Shown: in pieces, positions 34,605 to 44,468 of the stretch
Position numbering within the stretch: the stretch's first letter is position 1
How the letters are laid out: the number at the start of each line of letters is the position of its first letter
Assembly: GCA_050953805.1 (NCBI GenBank)
Contig: JBMNNE010000002.1
Location: 822,614-886,613 of the forward strand
Source: DUQW01 sp050953805
GTDB taxonomy: Bacteria > Bacillota_I > Bacilli_A > Acholeplasmatales > Acholeplasmataceae
Length of the DNA: 64,000 nt
Reading direction: 5' to 3'
The notes under the pieces: generated by a model
Seen by the model: only the letters and a program-made list of their open reading frames with translations
Told to the model about the DNA's origin: nothing
The model's database searches: none
Program-made: the position numbers and the translations under genes

Positions 34605-35300
34605 TTATTTAGTTAAATATATCCAATATTCAATATTACCTTCTTTTCCTGGTAAACATGATTCTAATAAATTCACAATATTAAAAGTTAATGATTGAGC
34701 AAATTCAATATATTCATCTAAAAGAGCATTGACTCTTTTTTTATTCTTAACAATCCCTTTTGATAGATACTCGGCACCTACTTCGAATTGAGGTTTAATT
34801 AAAATTAAAAAATGGTTCGATACATTTTTTAAATGATCCAAAATCGGTTTGGAAGAAGTAAATGAAACATCGATTAAAACTAGATCAACTTTTGGTGGCA
34901 TAACCTCCAAAATGTTAGTTTGTTCATTAAGAATTACTCTTTCATCATTTCTCAGCCGATCAATCATTTGATTGGTTCCAACATCATATGCATAAACTAA
35001 TTTAGCTCCATGTTTTAAAGAAAAATCAGTAAAACCACCAGTTGATGATCCGACATCAAGTATTACCTTGTTTCTAAAGTTTAACCCTAAACGATGATAA
35101 ATATCTTCTAATTTAAACGCGGCCCGTGAAGCATATTTAGATACTTCATTCAAAACTACATGATCGTTATTTTTTACTTGATAACCGGTTTTAGTAACGA
35201 TTTTTTCATTCACTGTAACTAATCCGCGTTTAATAAAGTCTTGCAATTGAGAACGGGTATAATCATCATATTTAATTTTTAAATAGTTATCTAAACGCAT
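34605..35300 (-). CDS. tlyA: TlyA family rRNA 2'-O-methyltransferase
   Basis: A 231-residue protein with an N-terminal S4 RNA-binding domain (RLDNYLKIKYDDYTRSQLQ), then an FtsJ-like methyltransferase: SAM motif ILDVGSSTGGFTDF, the YAYDVGTNQM segment and LVLIDVSFTSSKPIL. In other bacteria TlyA modifies 16S/23S rRNA; the name hemolysin is historical. Shorter than most homologues (about 270), with the cut at the C-terminus. It overlaps dxs by 14 nt in the nusB-xseA-xseB-dxs-tlyA run. Confidence 0.9.
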   Translation of the reverse strand: MRLDNYLKIKYDDYTRSQLQDFIKRGLVTVNEKIVTKTGYQVKNNDHVVLNEVSKYASRAAFKLEDIYHRLGLNFRNKVILDVGSSTGGFTDFSLKHGAKLVYAYDVGTNQMIDRLRNDERVILNEQTNILEVMPPKVDLVLIDVSFTSSKPILDHLKNVSNHFLILIKPQFEVGAEYLSKGIVKNKKRVNALLDEYIEFAQSLTFNIVNLLESCLPGKEGNIEYWIYLTK

Positions 35301-36987
35301 ATTTTATAATTTCATATATTGTCTCTAAATCAAAGGAGGCAAATTTTCGAATTTCATCATTGCTTAAATGAGGAATTTTAAGATCTTGAAGCGAATGGCT
35401 AATTACCTTTGAGTGGTAATTCCCCTCTTCCTTAAACTCTAAAATTTCTTGATAAAGGCCACTCCGATTGACAATTTCTTCAATTACTAGAATAGGTAAT
35501 CCATTATTAAATATTTCGGTCATTTTGTCAAAATCAAGTGGTTTAATAAATTTGGCATTATATAAATTGACATTAAGATTTTGTTTGTTAATTAGTATTT
35601 CAAGACTTCTTGCTAGTGGACCATAAGTTACGATATTTAATTTATTACCATATGTTAATTGATCCCAACTTCTTTTAATTTGACGTTTTTGATATTCAAA
35701 TTTTTCAATCACTTCACCTTTAGGGAAACGCATTATAAAAGGCTTTTTCAGCAATAATCCGTATCTTAATAAATCGGCAGCATCTTGAATATTAGATGGC
35801 ATGGTTATTGTAATATTAGGCATCATAGAAAACATTGACACATCATAAATACCTTGATGAGTATCACCATCGCCAGGAATTAATCCAGATCGATCTATGG
35901 TAATAAAGACACCTAAGTTAGGTCGAGAAATATCGTTTAATATTTGATCAAAAGCTCTTTGAGAGAATGTAGAATATAAAGATAAGATTACATTTTTATT
36001 GTTTTTGGCTAATGCCGCTGACATGGTGGCAGCATGCTCCTCTGAGATGCCAACATCTAAAAAACGATTTGGATATTTCTCTTTAAACTTTGTTAAGTGA
36101 CTACCAATTTCCATGGCTGGGACGACAACCATCGTTTTAATATCTTCTTGTATGTCTAGAATTAGATTACTCACAACTTCACTCCATGACATATGAATTT
36201 TAGTTTGATTATCGATCATATGATATTTACCAACTTGATCTTCTTCAGCGGCTAATAAGCCCTTGCCTTTAATTGTATTAACTAAAATAACTTGTGGTTC
36301 ATATACTTTTTTGGCATGCTTAAATGTCTCAATTAAGGCAGTTAGATTGTGTCCATCAACAACTTCAGTAAACTCGTAACCTAGATTATTGAAAAAATCA
36401 GATTTCACTTGATGTGAGCCATTTAGTATTTCCGATAATTTTCCTACAGATTTAGATATACTCATTTTATTATTATTAATAATGATAATTCCCGGTAAAT
36501 TATGATAACTAATTAAATTTAAGGCTTCCAAACTCATTCCCGAAGATAAGGCTCCGTCTCCCACAACCGCCACCGCTCGGTGGTTGCTTTTATCAATTTT
36601 ATTCGAGTATAAAAAACCCATTAGGGCAGATAACGATGTTCCGGCATGTCCTGATTCCCAAACATCATGAATTGATTCCTCATAACTAGTAAATCCACTG
36701 ATACCACCACTAGCACGCAATTTATCAAATCCTTTAGCCCGAGAAGTAATAATTTTATGGGTATAGGCTTGATGACCAATGTCAAAAATAAGTTGATCTT
36801 TTGGACTATCAAACACATAATGAAGTGCGATAGTTAATTCAACCACGCCTAAATTCGGACCTAAATGTCCGCCACTTAATTGAATTTTATCAATCAAAAA
36901 ATCTCTTATGACACTCGCTAAACTATTAAGTTCGTCAACCGACATTAATTTTAGTTTAGCAGGTGTTAAATTAGGTAAATCATTCAT
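35287..36987 (-). CDS. dxs: 1-deoxy-D-xylulose-5-phosphate synthase
   Basis: A 566-residue TPP enzyme condensing pyruvate and glyceraldehyde-3-phosphate, the first MEP step. Seen are SGGHLGPNLGVVELT, DIGHQAYTHKI, the TPP motif GDGALSSG with its NNNKMS end, the transketolase-C part DVGISEEHAA and GLIPGDGDTHQGIYD. It is about 50 residues shorter than the E. coli enzyme, mainly in loops. It overlaps xseB by 8 nt. Isoprenoid precursors would serve undecaprenyl or other lipid carriers, quinone-free here as far as the window shows. Confidence 0.93.
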   Translation of the reverse strand: MNDLPNLTPAKLKLMSVDELNSLASVIRDFLIDKIQLSGGHLGPNLGVVELTIALHYVFDSPKDQLIFDIGHQAYTHKIITSRAKGFDKLRASGGISGFTSYEESIHDVWESGHAGTSLSALMGFLYSNKIDKSNHRAVAVVGDGALSSGMSLEALNLISYHNLPGIIIINNNKMSISKSVGKLSEILNGSHQVKSDFFNNLGYEFTEVVDGHNLTALIETFKHAKKVYEPQVILVNTIKGKGLLAAEEDQVGKYHMIDNQTKIHMSWSEVVSNLILDIQEDIKTMVVVPAMEIGSHLTKFKEKYPNRFLDVGISEEHAATMSAALAKNNKNVILSLYSTFSQRAFDQILNDISRPNLGVFITIDRSGLIPGDGDTHQGIYDVSMFSMMPNITITMPSNIQDAADLLRYGLLLKKPFIMRFPKGEVIEKFEYQKRQIKRSWDQLTYGNKLNIVTYGPLARSLEILINKQNLNVNLYNAKFIKPLDFDKMTEIFNNGLPILVIEEIVNRSGLYQEILEFKEEGNYHSKVISHSLQDLKIPHLSNDEIRKFASFDLETIYEIIKYAFR

Positions 36988-37177
36988 CCTCGTCGTCAGC
37001 TTTCTTCATAATTAAAGCGTTAGCATCTTCTAACATCTTATATGAAAGCTTAGCTAGTTCGATTCCCTCTTGATATTTTTTAATTGCCATTTCAAGTTGG
37101 ATATCTTTAGCTTCTAAATCTCTAACTATTTGTTCTAATTCTTGTAGTAATTGTTCAAAAGATTTCTTATTTTCCAT
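36980..37177 (-). CDS. xseB: Exodeoxyribonuclease VII small subunit
   Basis: A 65-residue helical protein with the family signature FEQLLQELEQIVRDLEAKD, then the IKKYQEGIELAKLSYKML stretch and an acidic tail. It partners XseA. It overlaps xseA by 11 nt and dxs by 8 nt and ends in TGA. Confidence 0.9.
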   Translation of the reverse strand: MENKKSFEQLLQELEQIVRDLEAKDIQLEMAIKKYQEGIELAKLSYKMLEDANALIMKKADDEDE

Positions 37178-38507
37178 TTTTCTTCCTCTTTTCTTTGACT
37201 TCAGTTAAAATTTTACCATCGATAATTTCAATTTCTATTAAATCTCCAATTGATACATCATTAATTGATTTAATTAACATCTCTTTTTTAGTAATTACTC
37301 CAAATCCCTTTTCTAAAATTTTAAGTGGATTTAAAGAGTTTAATTTGGTTAAATGAATTTGATATTGGTGAACTTTATTTTTGTAAACATCAATCATCAT
37401 TGATTGTAAGTTTTTAAATAAGTAATTTAATTTTGTCTGATAACTATTAACTCGTTCAATTGGTGTAATAATTTTCGATTGTAGTAATTTTAACTCATTT
37501 TGTTTATTATCTAAAACAATTTTGATTTCTTTTTTCAATAAATTTAGTAATATTTCTAACTTTTCATAATTTTTTTCGATTTTAGATTGGGGTGATTGTA
37601 ATTCTAATCTTCTTTCTAATTGGGCTAGTTTAATTTCTAAATTTGACAATTTGTTAGTAATTTCGCGATTTAGTTTATTAATCGTTTCTACCAAATAACC
37701 TTTTAAAACAACCTCATCTGGGGTTGCCATTTCTGCGGCTGCTGTTGGTGTTGGTGCTCTTAAACTAGAAACGAAATCACTAATTGTATAATCGGTTTCA
37801 TGCCCGATGGCCGAAATGATTGGAATTTTCGAATTAAAGATGGCATTAATGACTTCAATTTCGTTAAAAGCCCATAAATCTTCAATTGAACCGCCACCGC
37901 GACCAACAATTAAAACATCTACCAAATTCTCATGGTTGGCTCTTTCAATTTGTCTAGCAATATCATGTTTAGCGTCTTCACCTTGAACAAGTGTCGGATA
38001 TAAAATAACTTCTGTTAATCGATATCTTCGATTAATTGTATTCATAATGTCTTGAATAACGGCTCCAGTTTCCGAAGTAATAACGCCAATTTTTTTAGGA
38101 AATTTGGGAATCGGTTTTTTATGTTTCTCATCAAAGTATCCTTGTTCTTCTAAGGTTTTTTTTAGTTGTTCATACTTTAAATATAATTCGCCAATTCCGT
38201 CTAAAGTCATTTTAGTAACATTTAATGAATATTCACCACGTGGTTCATATAAATTAATTTTAGCCTCAATTAAAACATGATCACCATCTTTTGGTTCAAA
38301 AGCTAAATTTTTTGATGAACTATAAAACATATTAGCTTTAATTTGAGCAGTTTCATCTTTCAGTGAAAAATATAAGTGTCCTCTAGTACTTCTTGTATAG
38401 TTAGAAATTTCTCCTTTAATTAAAATGTTTTGTAAGTGGTTATCATTTTCTAATCGATATTTAATATATTTAGTTAATGCAGTTACTGTCAAATATTGGT
38501 TATCCAT
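37167..38507 (-). CDS. xseA: Exodeoxyribonuclease VII large subunit
   Basis: A 446-residue nuclease subunit with an N-terminal OB fold (about 5-100; ISNYTRSTRGHLYFSLKD). The catalytic domain has GVITSETGAVIQDI, VGRGGGSIEDLWAFN and SAIGHETDYTI, and a long coiled-coil region follows (about 270-390). Degrades single-stranded DNA with XseB. It starts 1 nt after the nusB stop with an AAGGA ribosome site. Confidence 0.93.
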   Translation of the reverse strand: MDNQYLTVTALTKYIKYRLENDNHLQNILIKGEISNYTRSTRGHLYFSLKDETAQIKANMFYSSSKNLAFEPKDGDHVLIEAKINLYEPRGEYSLNVTKMTLDGIGELYLKYEQLKKTLEEQGYFDEKHKKPIPKFPKKIGVITSETGAVIQDIMNTINRRYRLTEVILYPTLVQGEDAKHDIARQIERANHENLVDVLIVGRGGGSIEDLWAFNEIEVINAIFNSKIPIISAIGHETDYTISDFVSSLRAPTPTAAAEMATPDEVVLKGYLVETINKLNREITNKLSNLEIKLAQLERRLELQSPQSKIEKNYEKLEILLNLLKKEIKIVLDNKQNELKLLQSKIITPIERVNSYQTKLNYLFKNLQSMMIDVYKNKVHQYQIHLTKLNSLNPLKILEKGFGVITKKEMLIKSINDVSIGDLIEIEIIDGKILTEVKEKRKKNGK

Positions 38508-38508
38508 T

Positions 38509-38862
38509 TTAAAAATCCTTTAAAATATTATCTAATAATCGATTATTGAATTTATGTTGTTTCTCATCATCTAAATCAGTATATATTTTAGTAATTTCAA
38601 TTGCTTCATTAATAATAATCGCTTTTGGGATATTTAGATATTTAACTTCATAAACAGCATATCTAATAATCGCTCGGTCGTAATAAGATAAGCGATTAAT
38701 GGTATAATTAGTTAAATTAGATGAAATCATTTCATCAATTTCAGGTAATTTTTCCAAAACATCGCGAATTGTCTTGTTAGTATCACCAAAAAATACTCCC
38801 ATATCAATTTGATATAAGGCATTAATATTGTTGATTCGTGTTTGTCTAAAATCGTTCTTCAT
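38509..38862 (-). CDS. nusB: Transcription antitermination factor NusB
   Basis: A 117-residue all-helical protein. It has the N-terminal RQTRINNINALYQIDMG and the C-terminal DRAIIRYAVYEVKYLNIPKAIIINEAIEITK, which are the family core. It helps rRNA transcription through boxA. A TTG at 38883 would lengthen it, but the ribosome site GTGATGAT suits the ATG at 38862. First gene of the five-gene run. Confidence 0.9.
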   Translation of the reverse strand: MKNDFRQTRINNINALYQIDMGVFFGDTNKTIRDVLEKLPEIDEMISSNLTNYTINRLSYYDRAIIRYAVYEVKYLNIPKAIIINEAIEITKIYTDLDDEKQHKFNNRLLDNILKDF

Positions 38863-39082
38863 AATATCATCACTTTCTATCAATATTTTACCATGTATTA
38901 ATCAAATCATAAAATTAATTGGTTATTTTTTAATTATATTAAAAAGTAAAATACCATTAAATATATTTTTCAAATAAATAAATGTGATATAATATTATGT
39001 GAGGAAGAAATTAATAAAAAACTCTTCTGTGATTAATAGTTTGATTAATAAAAAATAATTGTAAAAGGTAATTTAGGATAAA

Positions 39083-40264
39083 ATGATAAAAGATAAAATT
39101 AATGTAGCATTATTTTGTGATGTATATTTTCCAATGATTGATGGAGTAGTTAAAGTTATAGAAAGCCAAGTTGGTTACTTAAGCGATCGAGTTAACTTTT
39201 ATTTATTTGTCTCAAAAGCACCTAAGGGATATATTGAAAAATCAATTGGTGAAGTTCAATTATTTAGAGTGAAAAGTGTAAAAATGTTTTTTGTTGATTA
39301 TCAAATGGTTACGCCACTACTTGATTGTAAGTTCCAAAAAGAATTAAAAAGTAAAAAATTTGATTTGTTTTTAATTCACTCTGCCTTTGGTTTAGGTAAA
39401 TATGCCATTAAATATGCTAAGAAAAATAATATACCATCAATTATTTACGCTCACTCACAACTTTATCAAGATTTTAAGAGAATTATTAAATTTAAATTTA
39501 TTGCTAAAATTATGATTAAAGCGGTAATGCATCGCTATAGTAAATGCGATATTGTTGTTCCTGTTGGTGAAGGAGTAAAAGATATTTATCTCAATCAATA
39601 CAAATTGAAAAATGAGACTTTCGTAATTAACAATGCGACAGATATGAAATATCTTAATAACCCTGATTTAATTAACACCTTAGTTAAACGATATAATATC
39701 GACCAAAATAAAATCATTTTTTCATTTTTAGGAAGAATCAACAAATTAAAAGGACTCTGGTTAATTGCTGATGCACTTAAAATAGTTAAAGATCAAGGAT
39801 TAGATTTTCAAATGATTTTTATTGGTGAAGGTCAAGACCGAAAGGCTTTGGAAAATTATATCAAAAAAATAGGGCTTGAAGAAAACACCATTTTCACAGC
39901 CGGTATTTCTAGTAGTGATGAGGTGGCTGGGTTACTGCAGATCTCTGATTTATTTTTATTTCCATCTCTTTATGATACTAATTCACTAGTTCAGGTTGAA
40001 GCCGCTAGTCAGAATACAGCTTCACTTCTAGTTAAAGAATCAGTAACTGCATATGGCTTAACTGACGGAAAAGGATGCTATTTGACAACCTATGATACTA
40101 AGGAGTATGCCAAGAAAATCTTAGAAGTTTCTAAGAGTAAAGAATCACTAAAAGAAATGGGAATTTTAGCTAATAAATATATCTATCGAACTTGGGAAGA
40201 TAGTCATAACTTACTATATAATTTAATGATTAAATTAATAAAAGATAAAGAAACTAAGGAATGA
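39083..40264 (+). CDS. GT4 family glycosyltransferase (glycolipid-synthase-like)
   Basis: A 393-residue GT-B glycosyltransferase. The N-terminus (ALFCDVYFPMIDGVVKVIES) is like that of diacylglycerol glucosyltransferases and related enzymes. The C-terminal domain opens with FSFLGRINKLKGL and has the LFPSLYDTNSLVQVEAASQ segment, with the conserved EX7E reduced to the second Glu. Membrane glycolipid synthesis is likely for a wall-less cell, but the acceptor is not proven. It has its own promoter and terminator. Confidence 0.75.
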   Translation: MIKDKINVALFCDVYFPMIDGVVKVIESQVGYLSDRVNFYLFVSKAPKGYIEKSIGEVQLFRVKSVKMFFVDYQMVTPLLDCKFQKELKSKKFDLFLIHSAFGLGKYAIKYAKKNNIPSIIYAHSQLYQDFKRIIKFKFIAKIMIKAVMHRYSKCDIVVPVGEGVKDIYLNQYKLKNETFVINNATDMKYLNNPDLINTLVKRYNIDQNKIIFSFLGRINKLKGLWLIADALKIVKDQGLDFQMIFIGEGQDRKALENYIKKIGLEENTIFTAGISSSDEVAGLLQISDLFLFPSLYDTNSLVQVEAASQNTASLLVKESVTAYGLTDGKGCYLTTYDTKEYAKKILEVSKSKESLKEMGILANKYIYRTWEDSHNLLYNLMIKLIKDKETKE

Positions 40265-40275
40265 TTCCTTAGTTT
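40251..40275 (+). terminator. Terminator overlapping the end of the GT4 gene
   Basis: A 12-bp stem AAACTAAGGAAT / ATTCCTTAGTTT with one unpaired base, followed by T. The stop codon lies in the stem. Confidence 0.8.
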
Positions 40276-40288
40276 TTTTGTAAAAGAA

Positions 40289-40307
40289 AAGCCGGAGTTA
40301 CCGGCTT
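40289..40307 (-). terminator. Terminator of the pot-GNAT operon
   Basis: Stem AAGCCGG / CCGGCTT with loop AGTTA. On the minus strand TTCTTTTA follows. It lies just after the stop of the GNAT gene. Confidence 0.8.
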
Positions 40308-40314
40308 ATAAACT

Positions 40315-42447
40315 TTATTTTTTAAAGTTTTTTTGCATGCTATAGTCTTTTAAGTATTGATCAATTCGCTTAAGAGTAATATCATTTTCACCTAAATTTT
40401 TAAAGTTTTTCAAAATAATATCATCTTCTTCTGGTTTTAAAATGTTCATCGCATATTTAGCATAATTGATCAAAAACTTTTTAACTACATCATTTTTAAT
40501 ACTGTTTTCATCCAATTTTGCATTAACAACCAATGCTCCCAAATATAAATGTTCGACTGGTTGTTTGTCTTGACCGATTATCGGTTGGATATAATCAAAA
40601 TCTAAAACTTGGAACTTTTGACTTTTCCAAAAATTAGTTGATAATTTGGCTTCAAACAGAAGCTCCTCTGGAACAATTAATTGGTTTTCAGCTTCAATAA
40701 AAACATAGTTTATTTCTTTGTGGCCATTACGATTTGCATCTTCATTAAAAATACGAATCATTTCATTGACTAATTTTTTACCATTGTTTTTCATTCGGTA
40801 TTTTTCATTAACGACAACAAATTCAATGACACCAGAGTTAATTTCTTCAAAATAATCGCCAATTATCCCACCAACAATTTCATCACCAATAGTTCCAATT
40901 ATAATATGATAGTTATTTTTACCATTTAAACCCGATTCCTGTTTTTCTAAATAGTAAATTAAACTGTCTAAACTTTCTCTTTCATTTATATCTGGGAAAT
41001 TTGGAAGATAAACACTGATATAAAAGCGACTTAATAATTCTTTTGTTTTAACACTTTCTAAGGTTATCTTTTGGAAATTAATTTCTTTTTGGGTAATTGA
41101 AAATTCTTCATCAAATAAATTTAATAAAGTTTTAATAGAAACAATTTCTTCCAAAACGACATTGGTTTTAAGCCAATTACCAAATTCATCGGCAACTTTG
41201 ATTCTTTCACTAATAACATTTTTAACGGTTATGTAAATGTCTTTGTTTAATGTCGTATTTAAATAATATTTGTTTTTATTATTCTGATAGTTTTGTTCAA
41301 AATGAAATAAAATGTTTTTAGCTAATGTATCCTTGAAAAAATTGTAACTAGTTTGTTCCGATATGTTAGCATGACCGTAAAATGCTACGCAATCAGAAGC
41401 CTTAATTTTAGAACCTTTGTTTTTATCATTAACTTTAATAAATAAAGCCCAAATATATGCTGAAAAGTATTTGGCATCAGTTGAACAAGATCCAGATGGA
41501 GTATAGTCAACATGCTCTAATATAACTGGTTTTTTAGAATGTTTAATTTTTTCTAAAAACGGTAATACTTCTAACCCAAACATATCGATATTCTTATCGA
41601 TATAACTATTTTTGTGATTGACTCTCAAAGTCATTTGACAGTCTAAACCATAACTATGATTGTTAGCAAATTCAGAAACTAAATTCCACAGCGATACTGA
41701 ACGATTTGAATTATTTAAAACTACATTAAATGTTTTCGATTCGTCTCCCATCCCATATTGCAATAATTTGTAATCAAGGACATTATACTTAGGCATATAA
41801 CTAGGTCCCCACATTAGCCAAGTATAAAACATAAATAGTTCATTGTGATTTTTAACCTTTTGGGCATTATGAAGATATCGATTAGTAATAGCTGACCAAT
41901 CATCGTTATAGTGATCTTGTAAACCAGGCAATAAAATTGCTGGTACCAAATATCCTTTTTCTATTACAATATATAATAAGAAAGCCAATGTTTTTTGTGG
42001 ATCAACACCATATTTTTTTATATTTTTAGGATGGCTATAAAAATCAAAATACCTAATTAAATATTCTGATTCTAAAATTTCAATTGCTTCAAAAGTTGAT
42101 TTTAGTGCGATATAATCATAATTTCTTTTTACATAGTATTGGATAAAATTCTTATAATACATCTTTAAATCTTTACGTTTTAACTCTCCTTTTGGATTGT
42201 TAGCAATCAAATACTCGCAAAACATTCTAGTATATGTTGATGCATTATTTCTAAAACCAAAAATAATTCGAGTCATTAATAGTAATCCAAAAAATCCATT
42301 TTTCTTAAAAATACGTAAAATTGGCTTTTTATATTTATAACCAACAAATCTGATAATAACTAAAATAGTAGTAATTAATGCAGCTATTTTACCAGATATT
42401 TCAAAATATTTAATTATTTGTTGTAAGATTTCCCAAAATTTATCCAT
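40315..42447 (-). CDS. Membrane-anchored protein with C-terminal GNAT acetyltransferase domain
   Basis: A 710-residue protein I do not recognise as a whole. One N-terminal helix (about 20-36) is followed by a basic stretch. Then comes a roughly 400-residue region of unknown fold, with features such as LMWGPSYMP (about 211-219), EHVDYTPSGSCSTD (about 311-324) and CVAFYGHAN (about 353-361). The C-terminal part (about 470-645) is GNAT-like: strand IGTIGDEIVGGIIG, then EFVVVNEKYRMKNNGKKLV with the acyl-CoA loop, and FDYIQPIIG near the end. It begins 39 nt after potD without a good ribosome site and before the operon's terminator. It is thus a fifth gene of the polyamine-import operon, and a polyamine acetyltransferase role is possible (inference). 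Confidence 0.6.
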   Translation of the reverse strand: MDKFWEILQQIIKYFEISGKIAALITTILVIIRFVGYKYKKPILRIFKKNGFFGLLLMTRIIFGFRNNASTYTRMFCEYLIANNPKGELKRKDLKMYYKNFIQYYVKRNYDYIALKSTFEAIEILESEYLIRYFDFYSHPKNIKKYGVDPQKTLAFLLYIVIEKGYLVPAILLPGLQDHYNDDWSAITNRYLHNAQKVKNHNELFMFYTWLMWGPSYMPKYNVLDYKLLQYGMGDESKTFNVVLNNSNRSVSLWNLVSEFANNHSYGLDCQMTLRVNHKNSYIDKNIDMFGLEVLPFLEKIKHSKKPVILEHVDYTPSGSCSTDAKYFSAYIWALFIKVNDKNKGSKIKASDCVAFYGHANISEQTSYNFFKDTLAKNILFHFEQNYQNNKNKYYLNTTLNKDIYITVKNVISERIKVADEFGNWLKTNVVLEEIVSIKTLLNLFDEEFSITQKEINFQKITLESVKTKELLSRFYISVYLPNFPDINERESLDSLIYYLEKQESGLNGKNNYHIIIGTIGDEIVGGIIGDYFEEINSGVIEFVVVNEKYRMKNNGKKLVNEMIRIFNEDANRNGHKEINYVFIEAENQLIVPEELLFEAKLSTNFWKSQKFQVLDFDYIQPIIGQDKQPVEHLYLGALVVNAKLDENSIKNDVVKKFLINYAKYAMNILKPEEDDIILKNFKNLGENDITLKRIDQYLKDYSMQKNFKK

Positions 42448-42486
42448 ATTATCAATTCGATTCTATATAAGTGTTAAAAGTAAAAG

Positions 42487-43677
42487 TTAACGTCTTTTTC
42501 TTCTAATGATCAAGACTGCTGAAACAGCTCCAACAACGACAATAGCGCCAAAGATGGCAATAATTCCAATCGTGCTAATTTCGCCGCCCTGACGACTAAC
42601 GCCTAAACTATTCCATGCGTCATCAATTAACGCTTTAGATTCAGGATTAAATCTAAAGATATCATCTTGAGGCCTAAAGTTAATGGTAAATAGTTCTTTA
42701 ATTCTTTCAGTGTTAGCACTATTTATTTGTTGTTGTCTAACATCTTCTCTTGGTGAAATATAAAATAAATTAATGGTATTTTTTAATGCACCATCATAAG
42801 AAATAATGTGATTTAAAAATTTATATGTATTATCTAAATCAGCACTACTATGAATAACTAAAAAATCAACAAAGATATTTGTCCCAGCATCTGGAATTAA
42901 GAAATCTAAATCTAGATTTACTTCTTCTTCATAAACAATATTCATGATTTCAGCAGCATCACCGGAATAGGCCATTGCAATATCATAATTACCATTGGGA
43001 ACTTCATCAAAGATATTGTCAGTTAAATATCCAACGTTTTTCTTTTTCGCAGCAACTTCAATCCAAGCTTTGGCTTCATTAATTTCAGTAGCATTACTTG
43101 AATTCATTGAATAACCCAAGGTCATTAAAGGTGCCATTAGTGCATCTCTAGAAGAGTCGTAAAAGGCAACATTGTATTTGTCTCCCATTCTTAATAATTC
43201 CCAACCTTGGGCTGCATCAGCAGCAGAAACAACATTTTTATTATATAAAAGGCCAACTGAACCCCAGAAATATGGAACACCATATTCTAAAAGATCAAGT
43301 CCTTTTGTCATTTTTAAATCATTGATTAGAGTATCTAAACCATGGGCTAAATCAGTATCTTTGTTGAAAGTAGTAATTCGATTCCAGTCTACTTTTTGAA
43401 TATAATTAGGATTTTCAACCATTAATTGTTCCATTGCATATTCACTCGGTAAAACTAAATCATATTCCTCGCCACTTTTAATAAAAGTTAACGCTTCTTC
43501 ATTACTAGCAAATTCATCAACTCTAACTCTAATTCCATGCTCTTCGGTGAAAGCTTCAATTGTTTCTGGTGTAATGTATTCACCAGGCATTAAAATTTTA
43601 ATTTGTGGTCTTTCATCACAAGCTACCACAAATGGTACAAATAAAACTAATAATAAGACTAAAAATATTCTCTTCAT
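42487..43677 (-). CDS. potD: Spermidine/putrescine-binding lipoprotein with C-terminal membrane helix
   Basis: A 396-residue PotD-type receptor. The signal ends in a lipobox with Cys20 (FVVAC). The receptor fold shows ILMPGEYITPETIEAF, LVLPSEYAMEQL, VPYFWGSVGLLYN, AMAYSGDAAEIM and NIFVDFLVIHSSA. After the receptor comes a second anchor: a helix at about 368-390 followed by RRKRR. Both ends therefore hold it to the membrane. It overlaps the potC stop by 4 nt. Last of potABCD, with the GNAT gene downstream. Confidence 0.9.
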   Translation of the reverse strand: MKRIFLVLLLVLFVPFVVACDERPQIKILMPGEYITPETIEAFTEEHGIRVRVDEFASNEEALTFIKSGEEYDLVLPSEYAMEQLMVENPNYIQKVDWNRITTFNKDTDLAHGLDTLINDLKMTKGLDLLEYGVPYFWGSVGLLYNKNVVSAADAAQGWELLRMGDKYNVAFYDSSRDALMAPLMTLGYSMNSSNATEINEAKAWIEVAAKKKNVGYLTDNIFDEVPNGNYDIAMAYSGDAAEIMNIVYEEEVNLDLDFLIPDAGTNIFVDFLVIHSSADLDNTYKFLNHIISYDGALKNTINLFYISPREDVRQQQINSANTERIKELFTINFRPQDDIFRFNPESKALIDDAWNSLGVSRQGGEISTIGIIAIFGAIVVVGAVSAVLIIRRKRR

Positions 43678-44468
43678 CCTTTTAACCTCTCCTTCTTATC
43701 TTTTCTTGGTCCGGCAATAAAATAATCGTATGTTACTTTCAGACCTACAACCAACACAATTAATGTTGATAAAGCATTTACTTTTGGATCAAGTGATCGT
43801 TTTAATGTATAGATATATGTGGAAATATTAGATACACCAGAACCAATAGTTACAAAATATGAAATAACAAAATCATCAAATGACATGGTAAATGCAATAG
43901 CTGCTCCAGCGGCAATCGCTACTTTTATTTGTGGTAAGATAACTTTTGTTATCGTTTGTAGCGGAGTCGCTCCTAAATCACTTGCAGCATCAGCTAAATT
44001 GGGGTCTAAGCTCATAACTTTAGGGTAAACAGTAATAATCACATAAGGTGTTGAAAAAGCGACATGCGCTAAAATCATTGTTAGATAGCCCTTAGGAATT
44101 TGGAAAATTCCAAATAATACAAATAGAGAAACAGCGGTAATAATCTCTGGGTTGATTATCGGAATATTATTTGCTGTAAGTGTTAAATTTCTTAATACCT
44201 TTCTTTGTTTAGAAAGTGCAATGGCTGCTAATGTCCCAATGATTGTTGCAATAACTGTTGAGATAATTGCAACCGTAATTGTAACGAAAACTGCATTCAT
44301 CATAGCTTCATGCTTAAATAAAGCATCATACCATCTTAAACTAAAACCACCAAATCTAGTAAATGAATTATTTGAATTGAATGAAAATAAGACCATTGAC
44401 AGTATTGGTAAATACATTAAAACATAGATAACGGTAATAAATCCGTTTTTCAATACTTTTTTATACAT
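43674..44468 (-). CDS. potC: Spermidine/putrescine ABC transporter permease PotC
   Basis: A 264-residue permease with six helices. The ATPase-docking EAA loop is DAASDLGATPLQTITKVILPQI (about 160-181). N-terminal YLPILSMVLFSFN is typical of PotC. The ATG at 44474 is too close to AAGGTG, so 44468 is used. Pairs with PotB. Confidence 0.92.
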   Translation of the reverse strand: MYKKVLKNGFITVIYVLMYLPILSMVLFSFNSNNSFTRFGGFSLRWYDALFKHEAMMNAVFVTITVAIISTVIATIIGTLAAIALSKQRKVLRNLTLTANNIPIINPEIITAVSLFVLFGIFQIPKGYLTMILAHVAFSTPYVIITVYPKVMSLDPNLADAASDLGATPLQTITKVILPQIKVAIAAGAAIAFTMSFDDFVISYFVTIGSGVSNISTYIYTLKRSLDPKVNALSTLIVLVVGLKVTYDYFIAGPRKDKKERLKG

